Origin: Planctomycetaceae bacterium
Lineage (GTDB): Bacteria; Planctomycetota; Planctomycetia; Pirellulales; Pirellulaceae
Assembly (NCBI GenBank): GCA_002726515.1
Contig: PBTE01000167.1
Span: 1 to 62,803 of the forward strand
DNA length: 62,803 bases
Direction of reading: 5' to 3'
The notes beneath the pieces are model-generated. The model did no database searches, was not told the origin of the DNA, and saw only the letters and a program-made list of their open reading frames with translations. Each line of letters starts with the position of its first letter. The stretch's first letter is position 1. Of the stretch, positions 35,299-45,108 are shown in pieces. A program made the position numbers and the translations under genes.

Positions 35299-36816
35299 TC
35301 ATTTGGTTCTGGCCGCTAATACGGCTACCGCAATTCGGTCCTCCAGATTGGGCCTGAAAATAGTGAGCAACAACAAGGGTAGATACCAGGCCATGTACAA
35401 GCCACCCCCAAATCCGTGCCAGAACTGAGCAGCCAACATAACCGTTGCGGAACAACTGATGAGGGTTCCCAGATTTTTCTGTGCAGGCCAGAGTGCCATG
35501 GCCGCACTGATTGCAATAAAAGCTGCCAGGACGGGAATCCTGTAGACGCGATAAGGCCGATCCAAGCTATCCCAGAAACCTTCGAGACCTTCCATTCCTG
35601 GAATCCAAAGTCCAAACATGAGGCGAAATTGTTCAAAGAAATGGTGCACATCACTTGAAGTCAAAGCCAGAGATAAAATGACCAGCACCAAACTGAAAAT
35701 CACCCCGGCGATCAAGCTTAGAAGTCCCCGGTGCCAGTAGAAACTCAGCCAGAGAGGCAATAAGAAGAATGGATAGTAGACAACTCCCATGGCCAGACCA
35801 AGAAACACTCCGGCAATCACGGGGCGACGGTAAAATACCACGGCCCAGATCAAAAGCGCCGCCGGTAAGATGTGATCCACGCGTCCCGTCATGAGGGCTG
35901 TGTAAGGCAAAAGCAGATAAAGTACCGCCGCCCCCATGCCAGACCGGATATTATCAAAATGCCGGCATCCAATGAAAATGATACCTGCCACAATGAAAAA
36001 TTGCGAAAGAATGGCCATGAGTTTGGCAACGGCAACATACCTGGATTCCGCCCCGCCGTCATCGCTGTGCACCAGGACTGTGGGAATCGTCGGTAAAACA
36101 TAGAGCAAGGGAAATCCCGGCCCATGTAGATGCAGACTGCTATCATTTTCCGGCGCTTCCTGTCGAGCCATGAGAAGATCGGCTCTTTGGGCACCCTTCA
36201 AATCATCTTCAGTCGGTTCTCCCGCAATCACATTCGCCATTAAGAATGCAAACAACGCACAACACACAAAGGTCAGTCCGCCCAAGGTAAGATTAGGGTC
36301 GAGTAATGGGCGTCTGACCATGACAGGATCAATCAGCAGGCGGAAGAGAAAACTTCCACCCACTGCAAACAACCAAATGTAGCCAAGACTTTCGCCGAAA
36401 GATTTCTCCTCTACGTTGTCATTCGTTCCCAAGGCACCACCGGTCCCTTTTTCTTTCACCTGTTCCTCTCCCGCGGACGGAGTGGCGGACTCCAAAACGG
36501 ACACCTTGTCCGGAGGCCCATTTTCTTCTGTTTCTGTGCTTGGGTCCGTCTCGATTGAAATCTCGACCGGATCAGAAAGTCCCACCTCAACACTTTCTGT
36601 TTCCCGGGTTGCTTGCTGGATGGCGGCCTTCCTTGCGACCACACCAAAATGGATCAGCAGGAGACCAGGCGCAAGTAAGATCAAAAATATCAGGTCGAGG
36701 TTTCGCACACTCCAGAAGCGGTTGAACTTGAAGAACAGACCAATGATGATCAACGAGGACACATAGGCCCAGGTTGTGGGGTGAATTTCCTGATAGTGAA
36801 ACAGTATTTCGCTCAT
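35299..36816 (-). CDS. Polytopic membrane protein, possibly GT-C-like
   Basis: 505 residues with roughly ten hydrophobic segments. After two N-terminal helices comes an acidic, Ser/Thr/Glu/Pro-rich loop (~70-135). A conserved-looking MTGRVDHILPAALLIWAVVFYRRP segment in the middle (here divided: MTGRVDHILP, then AALLIWAVVF) recalls DUF2029/GT87-type mannosyltransferase-like proteins, but the catalytic acidic motif is not clear to me. Related planctomycete proteins carry only 'membrane protein' labels. Lies 108 bp upstream of the MoaB-like gene on the same strand. Function not assigned. Confidence 0.78.
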   Translation of the reverse strand: MSEILFHYQEIHPTTWAYVSSLIIIGLFFKFNRFWSVRNLDLIFLILLAPGLLLIHFGVVARKAAIQQATRETESVEVGLSDPVEISIETDPSTETEENGPPDKVSVLESATPSAGEEQVKEKGTGGALGTNDNVEEKSFGESLGYIWLFAVGGSFLFRLLIDPVMVRRPLLDPNLTLGGLTFVCCALFAFLMANVIAGEPTEDDLKGAQRADLLMARQEAPENDSSLHLHGPGFPLLYVLPTIPTVLVHSDDGGAESRYVAVAKLMAILSQFFIVAGIIFIGCRHFDNIRSGMGAAVLYLLLPYTALMTGRVDHILPAALLIWAVVFYRRPVIAGVFLGLAMGVVYYPFFLLPLWLSFYWHRGLLSLIAGVIFSLVLVILSLALTSSDVHHFFEQFRLMFGLWIPGMEGLEGFWDSLDRPYRVYRIPVLAAFIAISAAMALWPAQKNLGTLISCSATVMLAAQFWHGFGGGLYMAWYLPLLLLTIFRPNLEDRIAVAVLAARTK

Positions 36817-37223
36817 GCGTCGGTATGTCGCTAGGAACGACGTGGAAACTTCCTGCCAGAAGTCGCCGAATGAAGTTCAACAAGCTGTTAGAATAAGCCG
36901 TCCAAACTGATTTGCAAGGACCGCTTGGAGGGATTTCGTACCTCACTTGTTTTCCCTGGCCCACGGGATCCATACATTCGGACTGTTTCCGTGACGCCCA
37001 ATCGAAGACAGCGAGACCTCCCTTACATGAGTTGCCGTAGGGGTCCTAAACGTCACACGGTTCTCGGAGAAAACCGGGTGAACGGCAAAACACTTCTGCC
37101 GTACGACTAAATGCTGTCCGAGACGCTGACATGCAACAGGACAAACAGTTGAACACCCGGGTCAAAGGATCGTCGTGTTGACGGCTTGTCGAAGACATCT
37201 CCCCCACGTTACCATTTTGGAGT
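36817..37223. other. Divergent intergenic, no gene seen
   Basis: 407 bp that must hold promoters for the membrane protein (minus) and the alcohol dehydrogenase (plus). No gene is seen. Confidence 0.5.
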
Positions 37224-38288
37224 ATGTCTGATTCCATGATGCAAGTACTCGAGTGGACTGGTCCCGGGAAGATGCGCATCCATGACGCGCCCAAGCCCAC
37301 TCCAGATCCTGGCCAGATCCTGGTCCAGGTCGACGCGGTCGGAGTCTGCGGTTCTGAATTGGAAGCCTATACGGGCGCGTCCATTAACCGTTTCCCCCCC
37401 CTGGTCCTGGGACATGAATTGTGCGGACGAGTTGTCGAGGCGAACGAGTGCCAAAAACCCTGGGAGCCCGGTGCCCCCGTGGCACTTTACCCCATGGTGC
37501 CTTGTTTTGAATGCGAATTCTGCCTGAACGAAAATGCTCAGGTCTGTCCCCAAAGAAAGGTCTTCAGCATTCATTTGCCCGGCGCAAACGCCCAGTTCAT
37601 GGCAGTCGACGAGCGAATTGCGTACGAGATTCCGGAAACTCTACTGGGACCGGCCGGTTCGCTCGTAGAACCCTTCGGAACCTCCATTCAGTCCGTGAAA
37701 TTCACTTGCCTCGATTCGGAATCTTCGCTTTTGGAAAACATTGCCCGATCCCTCGTCGTCATCGGTGCCGGACCAATCGGTTTGCTGGCCATGGTGTATG
37801 CCCTCTACCGGGGTGTTTCACGAGTTGTAGCCGTCGATTTGGTAGAATCAAGACTAGACGTGGCCCGCAGTCTGGGTGTGACAGACTGCATCTGTACGCG
37901 TGGACTGAATCCTGAACAAGTCGGTCAAATTGTACGAGAGATTCTCGGGGAGCGAAAAGCCGAAACCGTGATTGAGGCGGTCGGTCTGGAAGTCACGCGT
38001 CAAATGGCAATCGCTTCCGTCGGTCAGTTAGGTAGGATCGGTTGGCTTGGCCTGCATACCGCGGTCACCTCGGCTGACTTCAGCCACATGGTCCGCCAGC
38101 AAGTGACATCTGTCGGTACGTACTCGGCTCGTCCCAGCGATGTGCGCGACGCCATTGAAGCCTTGTCAGACGGTGCACTGCGACATTTGGACTGGATCCA
38201 AAGCTACCCCCTCACCGAGGGGGCGGATGTCTATCGAATGCTAGTGGAGAGCCCTGATCAAGTGACGAAGGCCGTGTTGCGACCATGA
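37224..38288 (+). CDS. Zinc-dependent medium-chain alcohol dehydrogenase
   Basis: 354-residue MDR enzyme. Catalytic zinc ligands: Cys in VGVCGSELEAY, His-Glu in VLGHELCGRVVEA, Glu in SLVEPFGTS. The structural zinc lobe CFECEFCLNENAQVC keeps all four cysteines. Rossmann motif VVIGAGPIGLLA and the acidic AVDLVESRL point to NAD. The pattern (polyol/galactitol-dehydrogenase-like, GHELCG) suggests a sugar alcohol or similar substrate. The start is ambiguous: 37224 has GGAG only one base away, and ATGs at 37236/37239 have better spacing. A YjbQ gene follows 102 bp downstream on the same strand. Confidence 0.92.
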   Translation: MSDSMMQVLEWTGPGKMRIHDAPKPTPDPGQILVQVDAVGVCGSELEAYTGASINRFPPLVLGHELCGRVVEANECQKPWEPGAPVALYPMVPCFECEFCLNENAQVCPQRKVFSIHLPGANAQFMAVDERIAYEIPETLLGPAGSLVEPFGTSIQSVKFTCLDSESSLLENIARSLVVIGAGPIGLLAMVYALYRGVSRVVAVDLVESRLDVARSLGVTDCICTRGLNPEQVGQIVREILGERKAETVIEAVGLEVTRQMAIASVGQLGRIGWLGLHTAVTSADFSHMVRQQVTSVGTYSARPSDVRDAIEALSDGALRHLDWIQSYPLTEGADVYRMLVESPDQVTKAVLRP

Positions 38289-38390
38289 GATTCGTTCCAG
38301 GGAACTCCTTTACTTTCCAACCCAAGTGCCCTGTGACCAATCGGCTGTCCGGTTCGATCGGCCAGTGACACAAATCTTCCGGAAAGGAAC

Positions 38391-38822
38391 ATGTCGGGCA
38401 TGAAAACCCTCACGAAAGAAATCTGGATGGAGATTCCCGAACGCAGGGCAATCGTTTCTATCCACCGTGAAGTCGAACATCTGGTCAAAGGGAGCGGAAT
38501 ACAGGAGGGTCTGGCCCTGATTAACGCAATGCACATCACAGCATCCGTGTTCATCAATGACAATGAATCGGGATTGCATCACGACTATGAACTGTGGCTG
38601 GAAAAGTTGGCACCGTTTGATGCCTCTCCTGACCGCTACCGCCACAATCGTACGGGCGAAGACAACGCCGACGCTCATTTGAAGCGTCAGGTCATGGGCC
38701 GTGAAGTCGTCGTTGCGATTACCGGTGGTGTTCTGCACCTGGGTCCCTGGGAACATCTTTTTTATTACGAATTCGACGGTCGTCGCCGCAAACGGCTGCT
38801 CGTCAAGCTCATCGGAGATTGA
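38391..38822 (+). CDS. YjbQ/UPF0047 family protein (secondary thiamine-phosphate synthase-like)
   Basis: 143 residues; the whole length matches Yjb[21 protein letters not shown], the [13 protein letters not shown] loop, the [19 protein letters not shown] block with conserved His/Asp, and [16 protein letters not shown] at the end. E. coli YjbQ has a weak thiamine-phosphate synthase activity; the physiological role is uncertain. The start may be 38391 or ATG 38400; AAAGGA is better spaced for 38400. Confidence 0.93.
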   Translation: MSGMKTLTKEIWMEIPERRAIVSIHREVEHLVKGSGIQEGLALINAMHITASVFINDNESGLHHDYELWLEKLAPFDASPDRYRHNRTGEDNADAHLKRQVMGREVVVAITGGVLHLGPWEHLFYYEFDGRRRKRLLVKLIGD

Positions 38823-38960
38823 TACTTTTGCGATCTACTCAATGTACTGGACTACCAAAGGCGAATGCCAACTTCGCAAACACAAAGGCCAGCCCCACGG
38901 ATATCACCGGTGCTGCACTACCGCAACAACAGGCAATAACTGGTCATTGGATGACGAGAA

Positions 38961-39953
38961 TCAACTCGAATTTTCACCGTAGAGTTTGCCCGCTCGAAAA
39001 GCATCGGCCATGGCTTTGGGCACCTCGGATTCAGCCCGGATGAGCTGAGCACGATTAGCAGCCACTTTGGCTTTCATCTCTTGCTCTTGGGCAATGGCTT
39101 CGGCGCGCCGTTGCTCTGCCATCGCGCGAGCCCGGCGCGTATCGGCCTCCGCCTGATCTGCTTGCAGTCGAGCTCCAATGTTCTCACCCACGTCGATGTC
39201 GGCGATGTCAATAGACACGATCGCAAAGGCCGTTTGTGCATCCAACCCGCGTTCCAGGACCGCCTTCGAGATCATATCGGGGTTTTCGAGCACGGCCAGG
39301 TGCGAATCTGAGGAACCGATGGACGAAATAATACTTTCACCGACACGGGCGATCACCGTTTCTTCCGTAGCTCCCCCGATCAATTGGATCAGGTTTGTAC
39401 GCACGGTGACTCGGGCGCGAATTTTCAGTTCTACACCATTCTTAGCAATCGCGCTGAGCGTAGTTTTTCCACTGCGATGCGGATCCGGACAATCAATGAC
39501 TTTCGGATTGACGCTAGTCTGGACGGCATCCAATACATCGCGGCCGGCGAGATCGATGGCGGCCGCGCGATCAAAGTCGAGGTCGATACCGGCGCGATTA
39601 GCAGCAATGATCGAGTGGATGACGTCCATCACATTACCACCGGCCAAGTAATGAGCTTCGACACGCTGCGTGCTGGTCCCATGTTGACGACTTATGTCCA
39701 AACCGGACTGAGCCGCCATGATTTTCGCACGCACGACGACGCGAGGGTTTACTTTACAAAATCCCATTCTAACGAGATGTACCAAGGATACATCCGCATC
39801 AGCCATGTAGGCCTGAAGCCAAAGATTGCCATAAATCAGGGCGAGAATGGCGCCAACTCCAATACCCAAACCGACCAAGACACAAAACCCGAGTAACACC
39901 GACTGCAATGACTGTGCAAGAATAGGACAACCGCAGCTCAGCAGATCGAACAT
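38961..39953 (-). CDS. floA: Flotillin-like protein FloA
   Basis: 330-residue bacterial flotillin (UPF0365). An N-terminal hydrophobic hairpin (~14-42) anchors it, followed by a PHB/SPFH-type domain ([36 protein letters not shown], then [18 protein letters not shown]) and an Ala/Glu-rich coiled coil ([20 protein letters not shown]) near the C-terminus. Such proteins organise membrane microdomains. NfeD, its usual neighbour in Bacillus, is not adjacent here. The start ATG at 39953 precedes a Cys-rich leader; a start further in is possible. Confidence 0.94.
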   Translation of the reverse strand: MFDLLSCGCPILAQSLQSVLLGFCVLVGLGIGVGAILALIYGNLWLQAYMADADVSLVHLVRMGFCKVNPRVVVRAKIMAAQSGLDISRQHGTSTQRVEAHYLAGGNVMDVIHSIIAANRAGIDLDFDRAAAIDLAGRDVLDAVQTSVNPKVIDCPDPHRSGKTTLSAIAKNGVELKIRARVTVRTNLIQLIGGATEETVIARVGESIISSIGSSDSHLAVLENPDMISKAVLERGLDAQTAFAIVSIDIADIDVGENIGARLQADQAEADTRRARAMAEQRRAEAIAQEQEMKAKVAANRAQLIRAESEVPKAMADAFRAGKLYGENSS

Positions 39954-40432
39954 GACTCAATATTCCTTGCACCTGAATTGGCTGCCGCGCCAATACACAG
40001 AATTGGGTACCACGACGACTAAAAAGAAGCTCCACCGCAACGCGCCGGTATTTTAACCCATCCTACAGCACCGTAAAAGCGGGCCTGCCGGCAGACTGAA
40101 GCCGCAGTTCAAAAACCGTCCAACTCGCATTCCTACTGCAAGAGCCGGGATGCTCTTTCCGCTGCTTTCCCTGGAAACCAACCCGTCTTCGCATGCGAAA
40201 AATCGGGCCAAAGGCTGCCGAATCCAGATTGCCGGTTCCATCGGATCAGGAACGATGTCACCTCCAACCATGCCAGGCTGAAAGCATCCTTTCCAGTATT
40301 TTTTTTGCCCAGCAAGGCTGCTGCTATCGCAAATCTGTTATCCCGTTAAAATCTAGTGTCGGCTGCGGTTCAGGGTTAGGACCTGGAGAGAGGGTCGCTA
40401 CCCATTTTTTCCACAATTGTCAGAGTGGTTTG
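39954..40432. other. Divergent intergenic, no gene seen
   Basis: 479 bp between floA (minus) and the isomerase-like gene (plus). The plus-strand frame of the latter is open back to 40193, but that part lacks protein character. A CTGCCGGCAG palindrome occurs near 40085. No promoter can be assigned with confidence. Confidence 0.5.
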
Positions 40433-41215
40433 ATGTTTGACTTGAAAATTGGTGTCCAGCTCTCCAGCCTGAGGCTGCCTTTTCAAAAATCGCTGCGAGC
40501 AGCGTCCGAAATGGGAGCCGGGGCGGTGGAAATCGATGGTCGGTACGGACTCAAACCTGCCGAAATGAGCCGGACTGGTATTCGACATTTGAAGAAAATT
40601 CTGGACACTTCAAACTTGCGAGTTTGCGCCATCGGTTTTCGTACTCGGCGCGGCTACAACGTGCTGGAGGATCTGGATGCTCGGGTCGAAGCAACCAAAC
40701 AGGCCATGAGCCTTGGTTATCAACTGGGTGCATTGGTCGTCGTAAATCAGATCGGTCATGTAGCCGCCGATAAGGATGACCAGTCTCGACAACTGCTGAT
40801 CGAGGTCCTGACGGAGTTGGGAAAACACGGGCAGAAGACCGGAACATTCCTGGCCGCTGAAACAGGCAACGAGAGTGGTGCTGAACTGGCGGACCTGGTG
40901 ACCGATCTTCCCGAAGGAAGTCTGGCGGTTGCGCTCAACCCCGGAAACCTGGTCATTCACGGATTTTCAGCCAGCGAGGCTGCGCGGGATTTGGGAAATC
41001 ACATCCAGTATGTCCGCGCTAAAGACGGCATGCGCGATCTGGCACAGGGTCGCGGACTGGAGGTAGCGTTGGGGCGTGGTACGGTGGACTGGCCGGAAAT
41101 CATGGGCCTACTCGAAGACCACAATTATCGCGGGTATTTCACACTGGAACGTGAACAGTCAAACGACCCTCTCGGCGAGATTTCAGCAGGCGTGAAGTAC
41201 TTACGCAACTTGTAA
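40433..41215 (+). CDS. Sugar phosphate isomerase/epimerase (xylose isomerase-like TIM barrel)
   Basis: 260 residues of the AP-endonuclease-2/xylose-isomerase-like barrel. N-terminal IGVQLSSLRLPFQKSL, AVEIDGRYGL, LAAETGNESGAEL with a metal-binding Glu, VALNPGNLVIHGF, YVRAKDGMRD and the closing GYFTLEREQS carry the barrel's metal ligands. Planctomycetes have many such proteins with unknown sugar substrates. The start at 40433 is taken because the family begins there; no strong ribosome binding site is visible. Confidence 0.86.
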   Translation: MFDLKIGVQLSSLRLPFQKSLRAASEMGAGAVEIDGRYGLKPAEMSRTGIRHLKKILDTSNLRVCAIGFRTRRGYNVLEDLDARVEATKQAMSLGYQLGALVVVNQIGHVAADKDDQSRQLLIEVLTELGKHGQKTGTFLAAETGNESGAELADLVTDLPEGSLAVALNPGNLVIHGFSASEAARDLGNHIQYVRAKDGMRDLAQGRGLEVALGRGTVDWPEIMGLLEDHNYRGYFTLEREQSNDPLGEISAGVKYLRNL

Positions 41216-41267
41216 CCCGGACTTCACTGCTTGCTCCGTTTGACCCCTTCCCCCCTTTCGCAAAACG

Positions 41268-42263
41268 TCAGTTGGCCTGGTCTGCAGTGGGTCGCGTGGC
41301 GACGCGACCGAGTTGTCCTCCTTCGTAGACACTGAATTCAGCCCAGACTGGCATGTGGTCCGATATTTCAATCGCCTCGGCCTGCGTCAGGTTGAACTCG
41401 TACATCGTGTCAAAGATTCCAAAGCGCCCCAAAAACTCGTTTGTCGACTGGCCGTGAAAAAGGATATTGTCGTAGGATTTTGTTTTTCGGGTGTTCGTGG
41501 CCTGACCCTGGACAACACAGGTCATTCCGGAAATCTGTCCAAGTTCTCCCAGGTGTTTGTAGTTGACATTCAAATCTCCCAGGACGATCACGTCGTCTTC
41601 ACCTCGCCCATCCTGAAGCACCGCCCGGTAGACATCGTCCAGAGCATTTAGTTCCTCTCGGGTTTCGTCAGGATCCGTGTGCACGTTGACTAACGAAAAC
41701 GTAAATGCGTCTGCCTCCGGTGGTCCACGTACGCGAAACCATCCCACCAAGGGCTCTCGATGCAGTATATCATCCGGATCGTAAACGGTATAAAGTTCGT
41801 TTCGCGCGACCTCGATCGTTTCCAGGTCAAAGATGTAAGCATATTGTTCTTTACTGATAGAGCGTCCCAGACGAGGGCCGATAACGTAATCGTAGCGACG
41901 CCCGGTGCTGTTGATCGATTCGACAAATCTCGGGATGACGTCGGGCGACTTGGAGCGAACTTCCTGAACCGCCAGAACATCAAAGCGGCGGGCAATATTG
42001 GCCAGGCGTTCCATCACGTGCGCCTTACCCGTTTTCTTGGATCCAAAGACTTGGATATTAAAGGTTGCAATTCGAATGGATTTGCCCGTCCGAACCGACG
42101 TCGGGATTTCAGCAGTTGTTGGTCGTCGATCCGTTGACCGGCTGTTGCCGATTTTTGACCGAACGTGAAGTTTGTCGAGTCCTTCAATCTCGACTTTGTC
42201 GTAAAGAGACCAGCCAGCAAACGTGGCCGCAATAACCAACAGGAGGAAAAAGTTTTTTTTCAC
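41268..42263 (-). CDS. Membrane-anchored endonuclease/exonuclease/phosphatase family protein
   Basis: 331 residues. An N-terminal hydrophobic segment (NFFLLLVIAATFAGWSLY) would anchor or export it; then an EEP fold: IRIATFNIQVFGS, LAVQEVRS (catalytic Glu), the YAYIFDLETIEV strand, LVNVHTDPDE, VIVLGDLNVNY (Asp-Asn pair) and the final ISDHMPVWAEF with the catalytic His. Substrate could be extracellular nucleic acid or phosphodiesters; the layout is DNase I-like. The start is GTG 42263, five to six bases after GAGGG. Confidence 0.88.
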   Translation of the reverse strand: MKKNFFLLLVIAATFAGWSLYDKVEIEGLDKLHVRSKIGNSRSTDRRPTTAEIPTSVRTGKSIRIATFNIQVFGSKKTGKAHVMERLANIARRFDVLAVQEVRSKSPDVIPRFVESINSTGRRYDYVIGPRLGRSISKEQYAYIFDLETIEVARNELYTVYDPDDILHREPLVGWFRVRGPPEADAFTFSLVNVHTDPDETREELNALDDVYRAVLQDGRGEDDVIVLGDLNVNYKHLGELGQISGMTCVVQGQATNTRKTKSYDNILFHGQSTNEFLGRFGIFDTMYEFNLTQAEAIEISDHMPVWAEFSVYEGGQLGRVATRPTADQAN

Positions 42264-42636
42264 CGTGTCCCTCTTTGGGCTGACAAAGTGCAGGGCTACA
42301 AATCCATTGACATCCGACTTGAAAAAAGGGGGGCGGAAGAATAGCTCAGACCCAGATTGCATATCCAGGCCAGTTGGTGCCGGCAGAAAGGTCCTTTTTA
42401 GAAAGATGGCTCGCCATCCAAGTCTTCCCGGCGGGGTCAGACGCTAGCAGAAAGTCCGCCCACTCTGAAACAACCCATGAAGGCCCGTTTCTCAATCCAA
42501 CAAGGACCCCATCTGCCCCAGGCTGAACCGTCAAGTTCCAGGCAACCCCTGTGCCGGCTGAAATCGCACGGCTCGAGTTGTGCGTTAACGGCGCCGCAAA
42601 CCCGAGTTATTTTCATGCTCCTGCCGGGTCGACAAC
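42264..42636. other. Divergent intergenic, no gene seen
   Basis: About 370 bp between the EEP gene (minus) and the acyltransferase gene (plus). No coding frame or clear promoter is supported; the acyltransferase's true start may lie inside its annotated 5' end. Confidence 0.5.
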
Positions 42637-43881
42637 TTGTTTCCCGTGGACGGTCGAATAAACTACGTTTGGCGCAGCGCCCGGACGGTTGCAAGTGGGT
42701 CTCGCCGCTACTCCACGACTACAGTCGTCTCCTCACCCCAACGATCCGTGAACGAATCTGTCTCAAATACAGGGCCTCAGAATCCACGCCTCGCGTCCCT
42801 TGACGCATTGCGCGGATTCGACATGTTCTGGATTGTGGGTGGAAACCGGTGCCTCAGAGCAGTCGCCGATTGTATTTACGCCGACATTCCTGCCTGGCTG
42901 ATCTACCACCTCCAACATCCGGACTGGATTGGATTCTCCGCTTGGGACCTGGTCATGCCCCTGTTCTTGTTCATCGTCGGAGTCGTCATGCCTTTTTCTT
43001 TCGCACGACGCATCGAGCGCGGCGAGAGACGGGCACAACTCTACGAGAAGTTGATTAGAAGGACGCTGCTGTTGTTTGTGCTGGGAATGGCCGCCCAAGG
43101 CCATCTGCTGGACTTCAAGATTTCTACGCTTCATATTTTCTGCAATACATTGCAGGCCATTGCCGCCGGTTACCTCATCGCCGGGGTGACCATGATCAAT
43201 CTGCCGGTCCTGGGTCAGGCGATGACTTGTGCCACGCTGTTAATTACCTATTGGCTACTCATGATCTTGGTGCCGGTCCCGGGGCACGGCGCGGGCGTTA
43301 TCGAACCAAATGCAAACTTGGCGCTCGCTGTCGACGAATTCGTACTGGGACGATTTCGAGACGGAACCAACTATACCTGGATCCTGACCAGCATGGGATT
43401 TGGGGCTACCGTACTGATAGGCGTCCTGGCGGGTCACGGCTTGCGTTCCGGAGCAAGACCAAGCACTAAACTTCAGGGCCTTGTCGTAACCGGTCTCCTC
43501 TGCCTGGCTACGGGTTGGGTTTGGTCAGAATGGATCGGCTTCCCGATGATCAAACACATCTGGACGAGTTCGATGGCGTTGTGGGCCGGAGGTTGGAGTC
43601 TGCTGTTGCTGGCTTTCTTCTATGGACTGATTGACGTGGTACGAATCGACCGATGGGCATTCCCGCTGGTGGTGATTGGCACCAACGCGATTGCCATTTA
43701 CCTGGCGGTGCACTTCATTCCCTTTCGAGAAATCGCCAAAACATTTGTGGGAGGCCTCGCCCGGCACTGTGACAGTTTTTGTACGGACTTGGGAGCGGTG
43801 CTGGTTGCATTCGCCACCCTACTTCTGGTCTGGATGATCCTGTACCACATGTACCGCCGAAAGATTTTTTTAAGGATCTGA
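42637..43881 (+). CDS. HGSNAT/DUF5009-like membrane acyltransferase
   Basis: About 380-414 residues with ten or so membrane segments. The opening RLASLDALRGFDMFWIVGG and the GFSAWDLVMPLFLFIVGVVMPFSF block are hallmarks of the heparan-alpha-glucosaminide N-acetyltransferase-like (DUF5009) family, which transfers acetyl groups across a membrane to sugars. A His-rich catalytic residue typical of human HGSNAT is not obvious to me. The start is uncertain: TTG 42637 is the first possible codon, GTG 42748 is closer to the family N-terminus, and neither has a convincing ribosome binding site. Confidence 0.85.
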   Translation: MFPVDGRINYVWRSARTVASGSRRYSTTTVVSSPQRSVNESVSNTGPQNPRLASLDALRGFDMFWIVGGNRCLRAVADCIYADIPAWLIYHLQHPDWIGFSAWDLVMPLFLFIVGVVMPFSFARRIERGERRAQLYEKLIRRTLLLFVLGMAAQGHLLDFKISTLHIFCNTLQAIAAGYLIAGVTMINLPVLGQAMTCATLLITYWLLMILVPVPGHGAGVIEPNANLALAVDEFVLGRFRDGTNYTWILTSMGFGATVLIGVLAGHGLRSGARPSTKLQGLVVTGLLCLATGWVWSEWIGFPMIKHIWTSSMALWAGGWSLLLLAFFYGLIDVVRIDRWAFPLVVIGTNAIAIYLAVHFIPFREIAKTFVGGLARHCDSFCTDLGAVLVAFATLLLVWMILYHMYRRKIFLRI

Positions 43882-43989
43882 GCATGCCATTCCGTTGCCT
43901 GTCAGGTTTCGTTATCCTGGGTTCCTCCGGTTTATGAGACATTCACGTGGCGCGCGGCGACCTCGCGCACTGTTTGAGGCTTTGTGTCG

Positions 43990-44340
43990 ATGCGGTTAGT
44001 GCTTGCCATCATTCGTCCAACCAAATTGAGCGCCGTGAAAGAAGCGCTTTCCAAAGTTGGCGTCCAACGCATGACCGTCTGTGACGCACAAGGCTTTGGA
44101 CGACAACGTGGTCAAACCGCCATGTATCGTGGTAACGAATACAAAACCAACCTACTAAGAAAGATTGTTCTGGAGATCGTTGTCAATGAAGACTTTTTAG
44201 AGCGAACGATTGACACGATCGTCGGCATTGCACGCTCGGGGCCCGTCGGTGACATCGGGGATGGCAAAGTGTTCGTTTTGCCACTTGTTGAAGCGATTTC
44301 TCTGAGCGACGGTAGTCACGGACCATCTGCAGTCAACTGA
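43990..44340 (+). CDS. glnB: P-II family nitrogen regulatory protein
   Basis: A 116-residue P-II signal protein that senses 2-oxoglutarate and ATP/ADP and binds enzymes or transporters. Core blocks: LVLAIIRPTKLSAVKEAL, the T-loop GFGRQRGQTAMYRG with Tyr46 and Tyr51 (the uridylylation position in GlnB/GlnK is present), KIVLEIVVNEDF and GDIGDGKVFVLPL. The sequence after Tyr51 (KTNLLRK) differs from the enteric VDFLPK, so partners may differ. No amtB or glnA is beside it. Its stop overlaps the ATG of a receiver-like gene (TGATG), indicating translational coupling. Confidence 0.95.
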   Translation: MRLVLAIIRPTKLSAVKEALSKVGVQRMTVCDAQGFGRQRGQTAMYRGNEYKTNLLRKIVLEIVVNEDFLERTIDTIVGIARSGPVGDIGDGKVFVLPLVEAISLSDGSHGPSAVN

Positions 44341-44708
44341 TGGCTTGTTCGATGAGAATACTCTTTCTCACCAGGGACCTGATCTTCCCTTCTCAAATCG
44401 CCGGGATGATCCGGCAGAAAGCGGGTGAATTGAAAGTCGTTGCCCGCGAGGAGCAACTCTTGCAGGAAGCGTCCCAGAACTCGGTAGCCTTGGTCATTCT
44501 GGACTTAAGCACTCCGGGGTTGAATCCAGGACATCTGCTACCCGCCTTGCGAAAACAAAATTCTGACATCGGCCCGATTGTGGCGTTCGGGCCACATGTC
44601 CAGGAAGGCCGATTAACAGCCGCCCGACAAGCAGGCTGCGACGAGGTTCTTAGCCAGGGCGAGTTTCGTCATTGTGTCGGGTCATTGCTAGATCAGCACT
44701 GCGGATAA
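44340..44708 (+). CDS. Degenerate stand-alone receiver-domain protein
   Basis: 122 residues with the alpha/beta pattern of a response-regulator receiver: MRILFLTRDL, LVILDLSTPG carrying a candidate phospho-acceptor Asp55, and AARQAGCDEVLSQGEF at the end. The position of the invariant Lys (usually x-K-P) reads SQGEF, and the conserved Ser/Thr after beta-4 reads VAFG, so normal phosphorylation signalling is unlikely. No output domain. It overlaps the P-II stop codon by one base and is probably co-translated with it, suggesting a joint role. ATG 44352 is an alternative start. Confidence 0.75.
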   Translation: MACSMRILFLTRDLIFPSQIAGMIRQKAGELKVVAREEQLLQEASQNSVALVILDLSTPGLNPGHLLPALRKQNSDIGPIVAFGPHVQEGRLTAARQAGCDEVLSQGEFRHCVGSLLDQHCG

Positions 44709-44859
44709 GGCTGAATCCGCAGGACCGGTCGTGCACCTTCCAGGTGGACCCGCTTGGTCCCAGGGGTCGCCAGACGAGCAGCCACAACTTGTTCCTGCCG
44801 GATTCCCTGTTTCAAACTCTTGAACGGGACAACCCAGATGAAACCGGGTGGGAAAAGCG

Positions 44860-45108
44860 TCAGGGCTGCCGACGATCGTCCGTCTGTAGTTCTTTCTCGG
44901 CCTGGTACTTCTGCATGGCTGCCGCTTCACGGGCCAACATGAATTCCGGACCGGGTGCGAAGTATTGAATGTCGTCGCTCAGGTAATGAGGACTTGGCAG
45001 TGTTTGACCCCCAATATCGACTTGGCAGCCAGTGGCTGCCATTGACACCACCAGTAACGACCCACAGAGCCAGCGACTTGCGATGTGCGGAATGCTACCT
45101 GGCTTCAT
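44860..45108 (-). CDS. Small lipoprotein of planctomycete type
   Basis: 82 residues. Lipoprotein signal with lipobox AATGC at ~24-28, then a polar mature part (VDIGGQTLPSPHYLSDDIQ, YFAPGPEF, LAREAAAMQ). I recall similar short lipoproteins in many Pirellulales genomes, always of unknown function; this is from memory, not a search. GGAGG eight bases upstream fixes the start. It is divergent from the CHAT-like gene. Confidence 0.78.
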   Translation of the reverse strand: MKPGSIPHIASRWLCGSLLVVSMAATGCQVDIGGQTLPSPHYLSDDIQYFAPGPEFMLAREAAAMQKYQAEKELQTDDRRQP

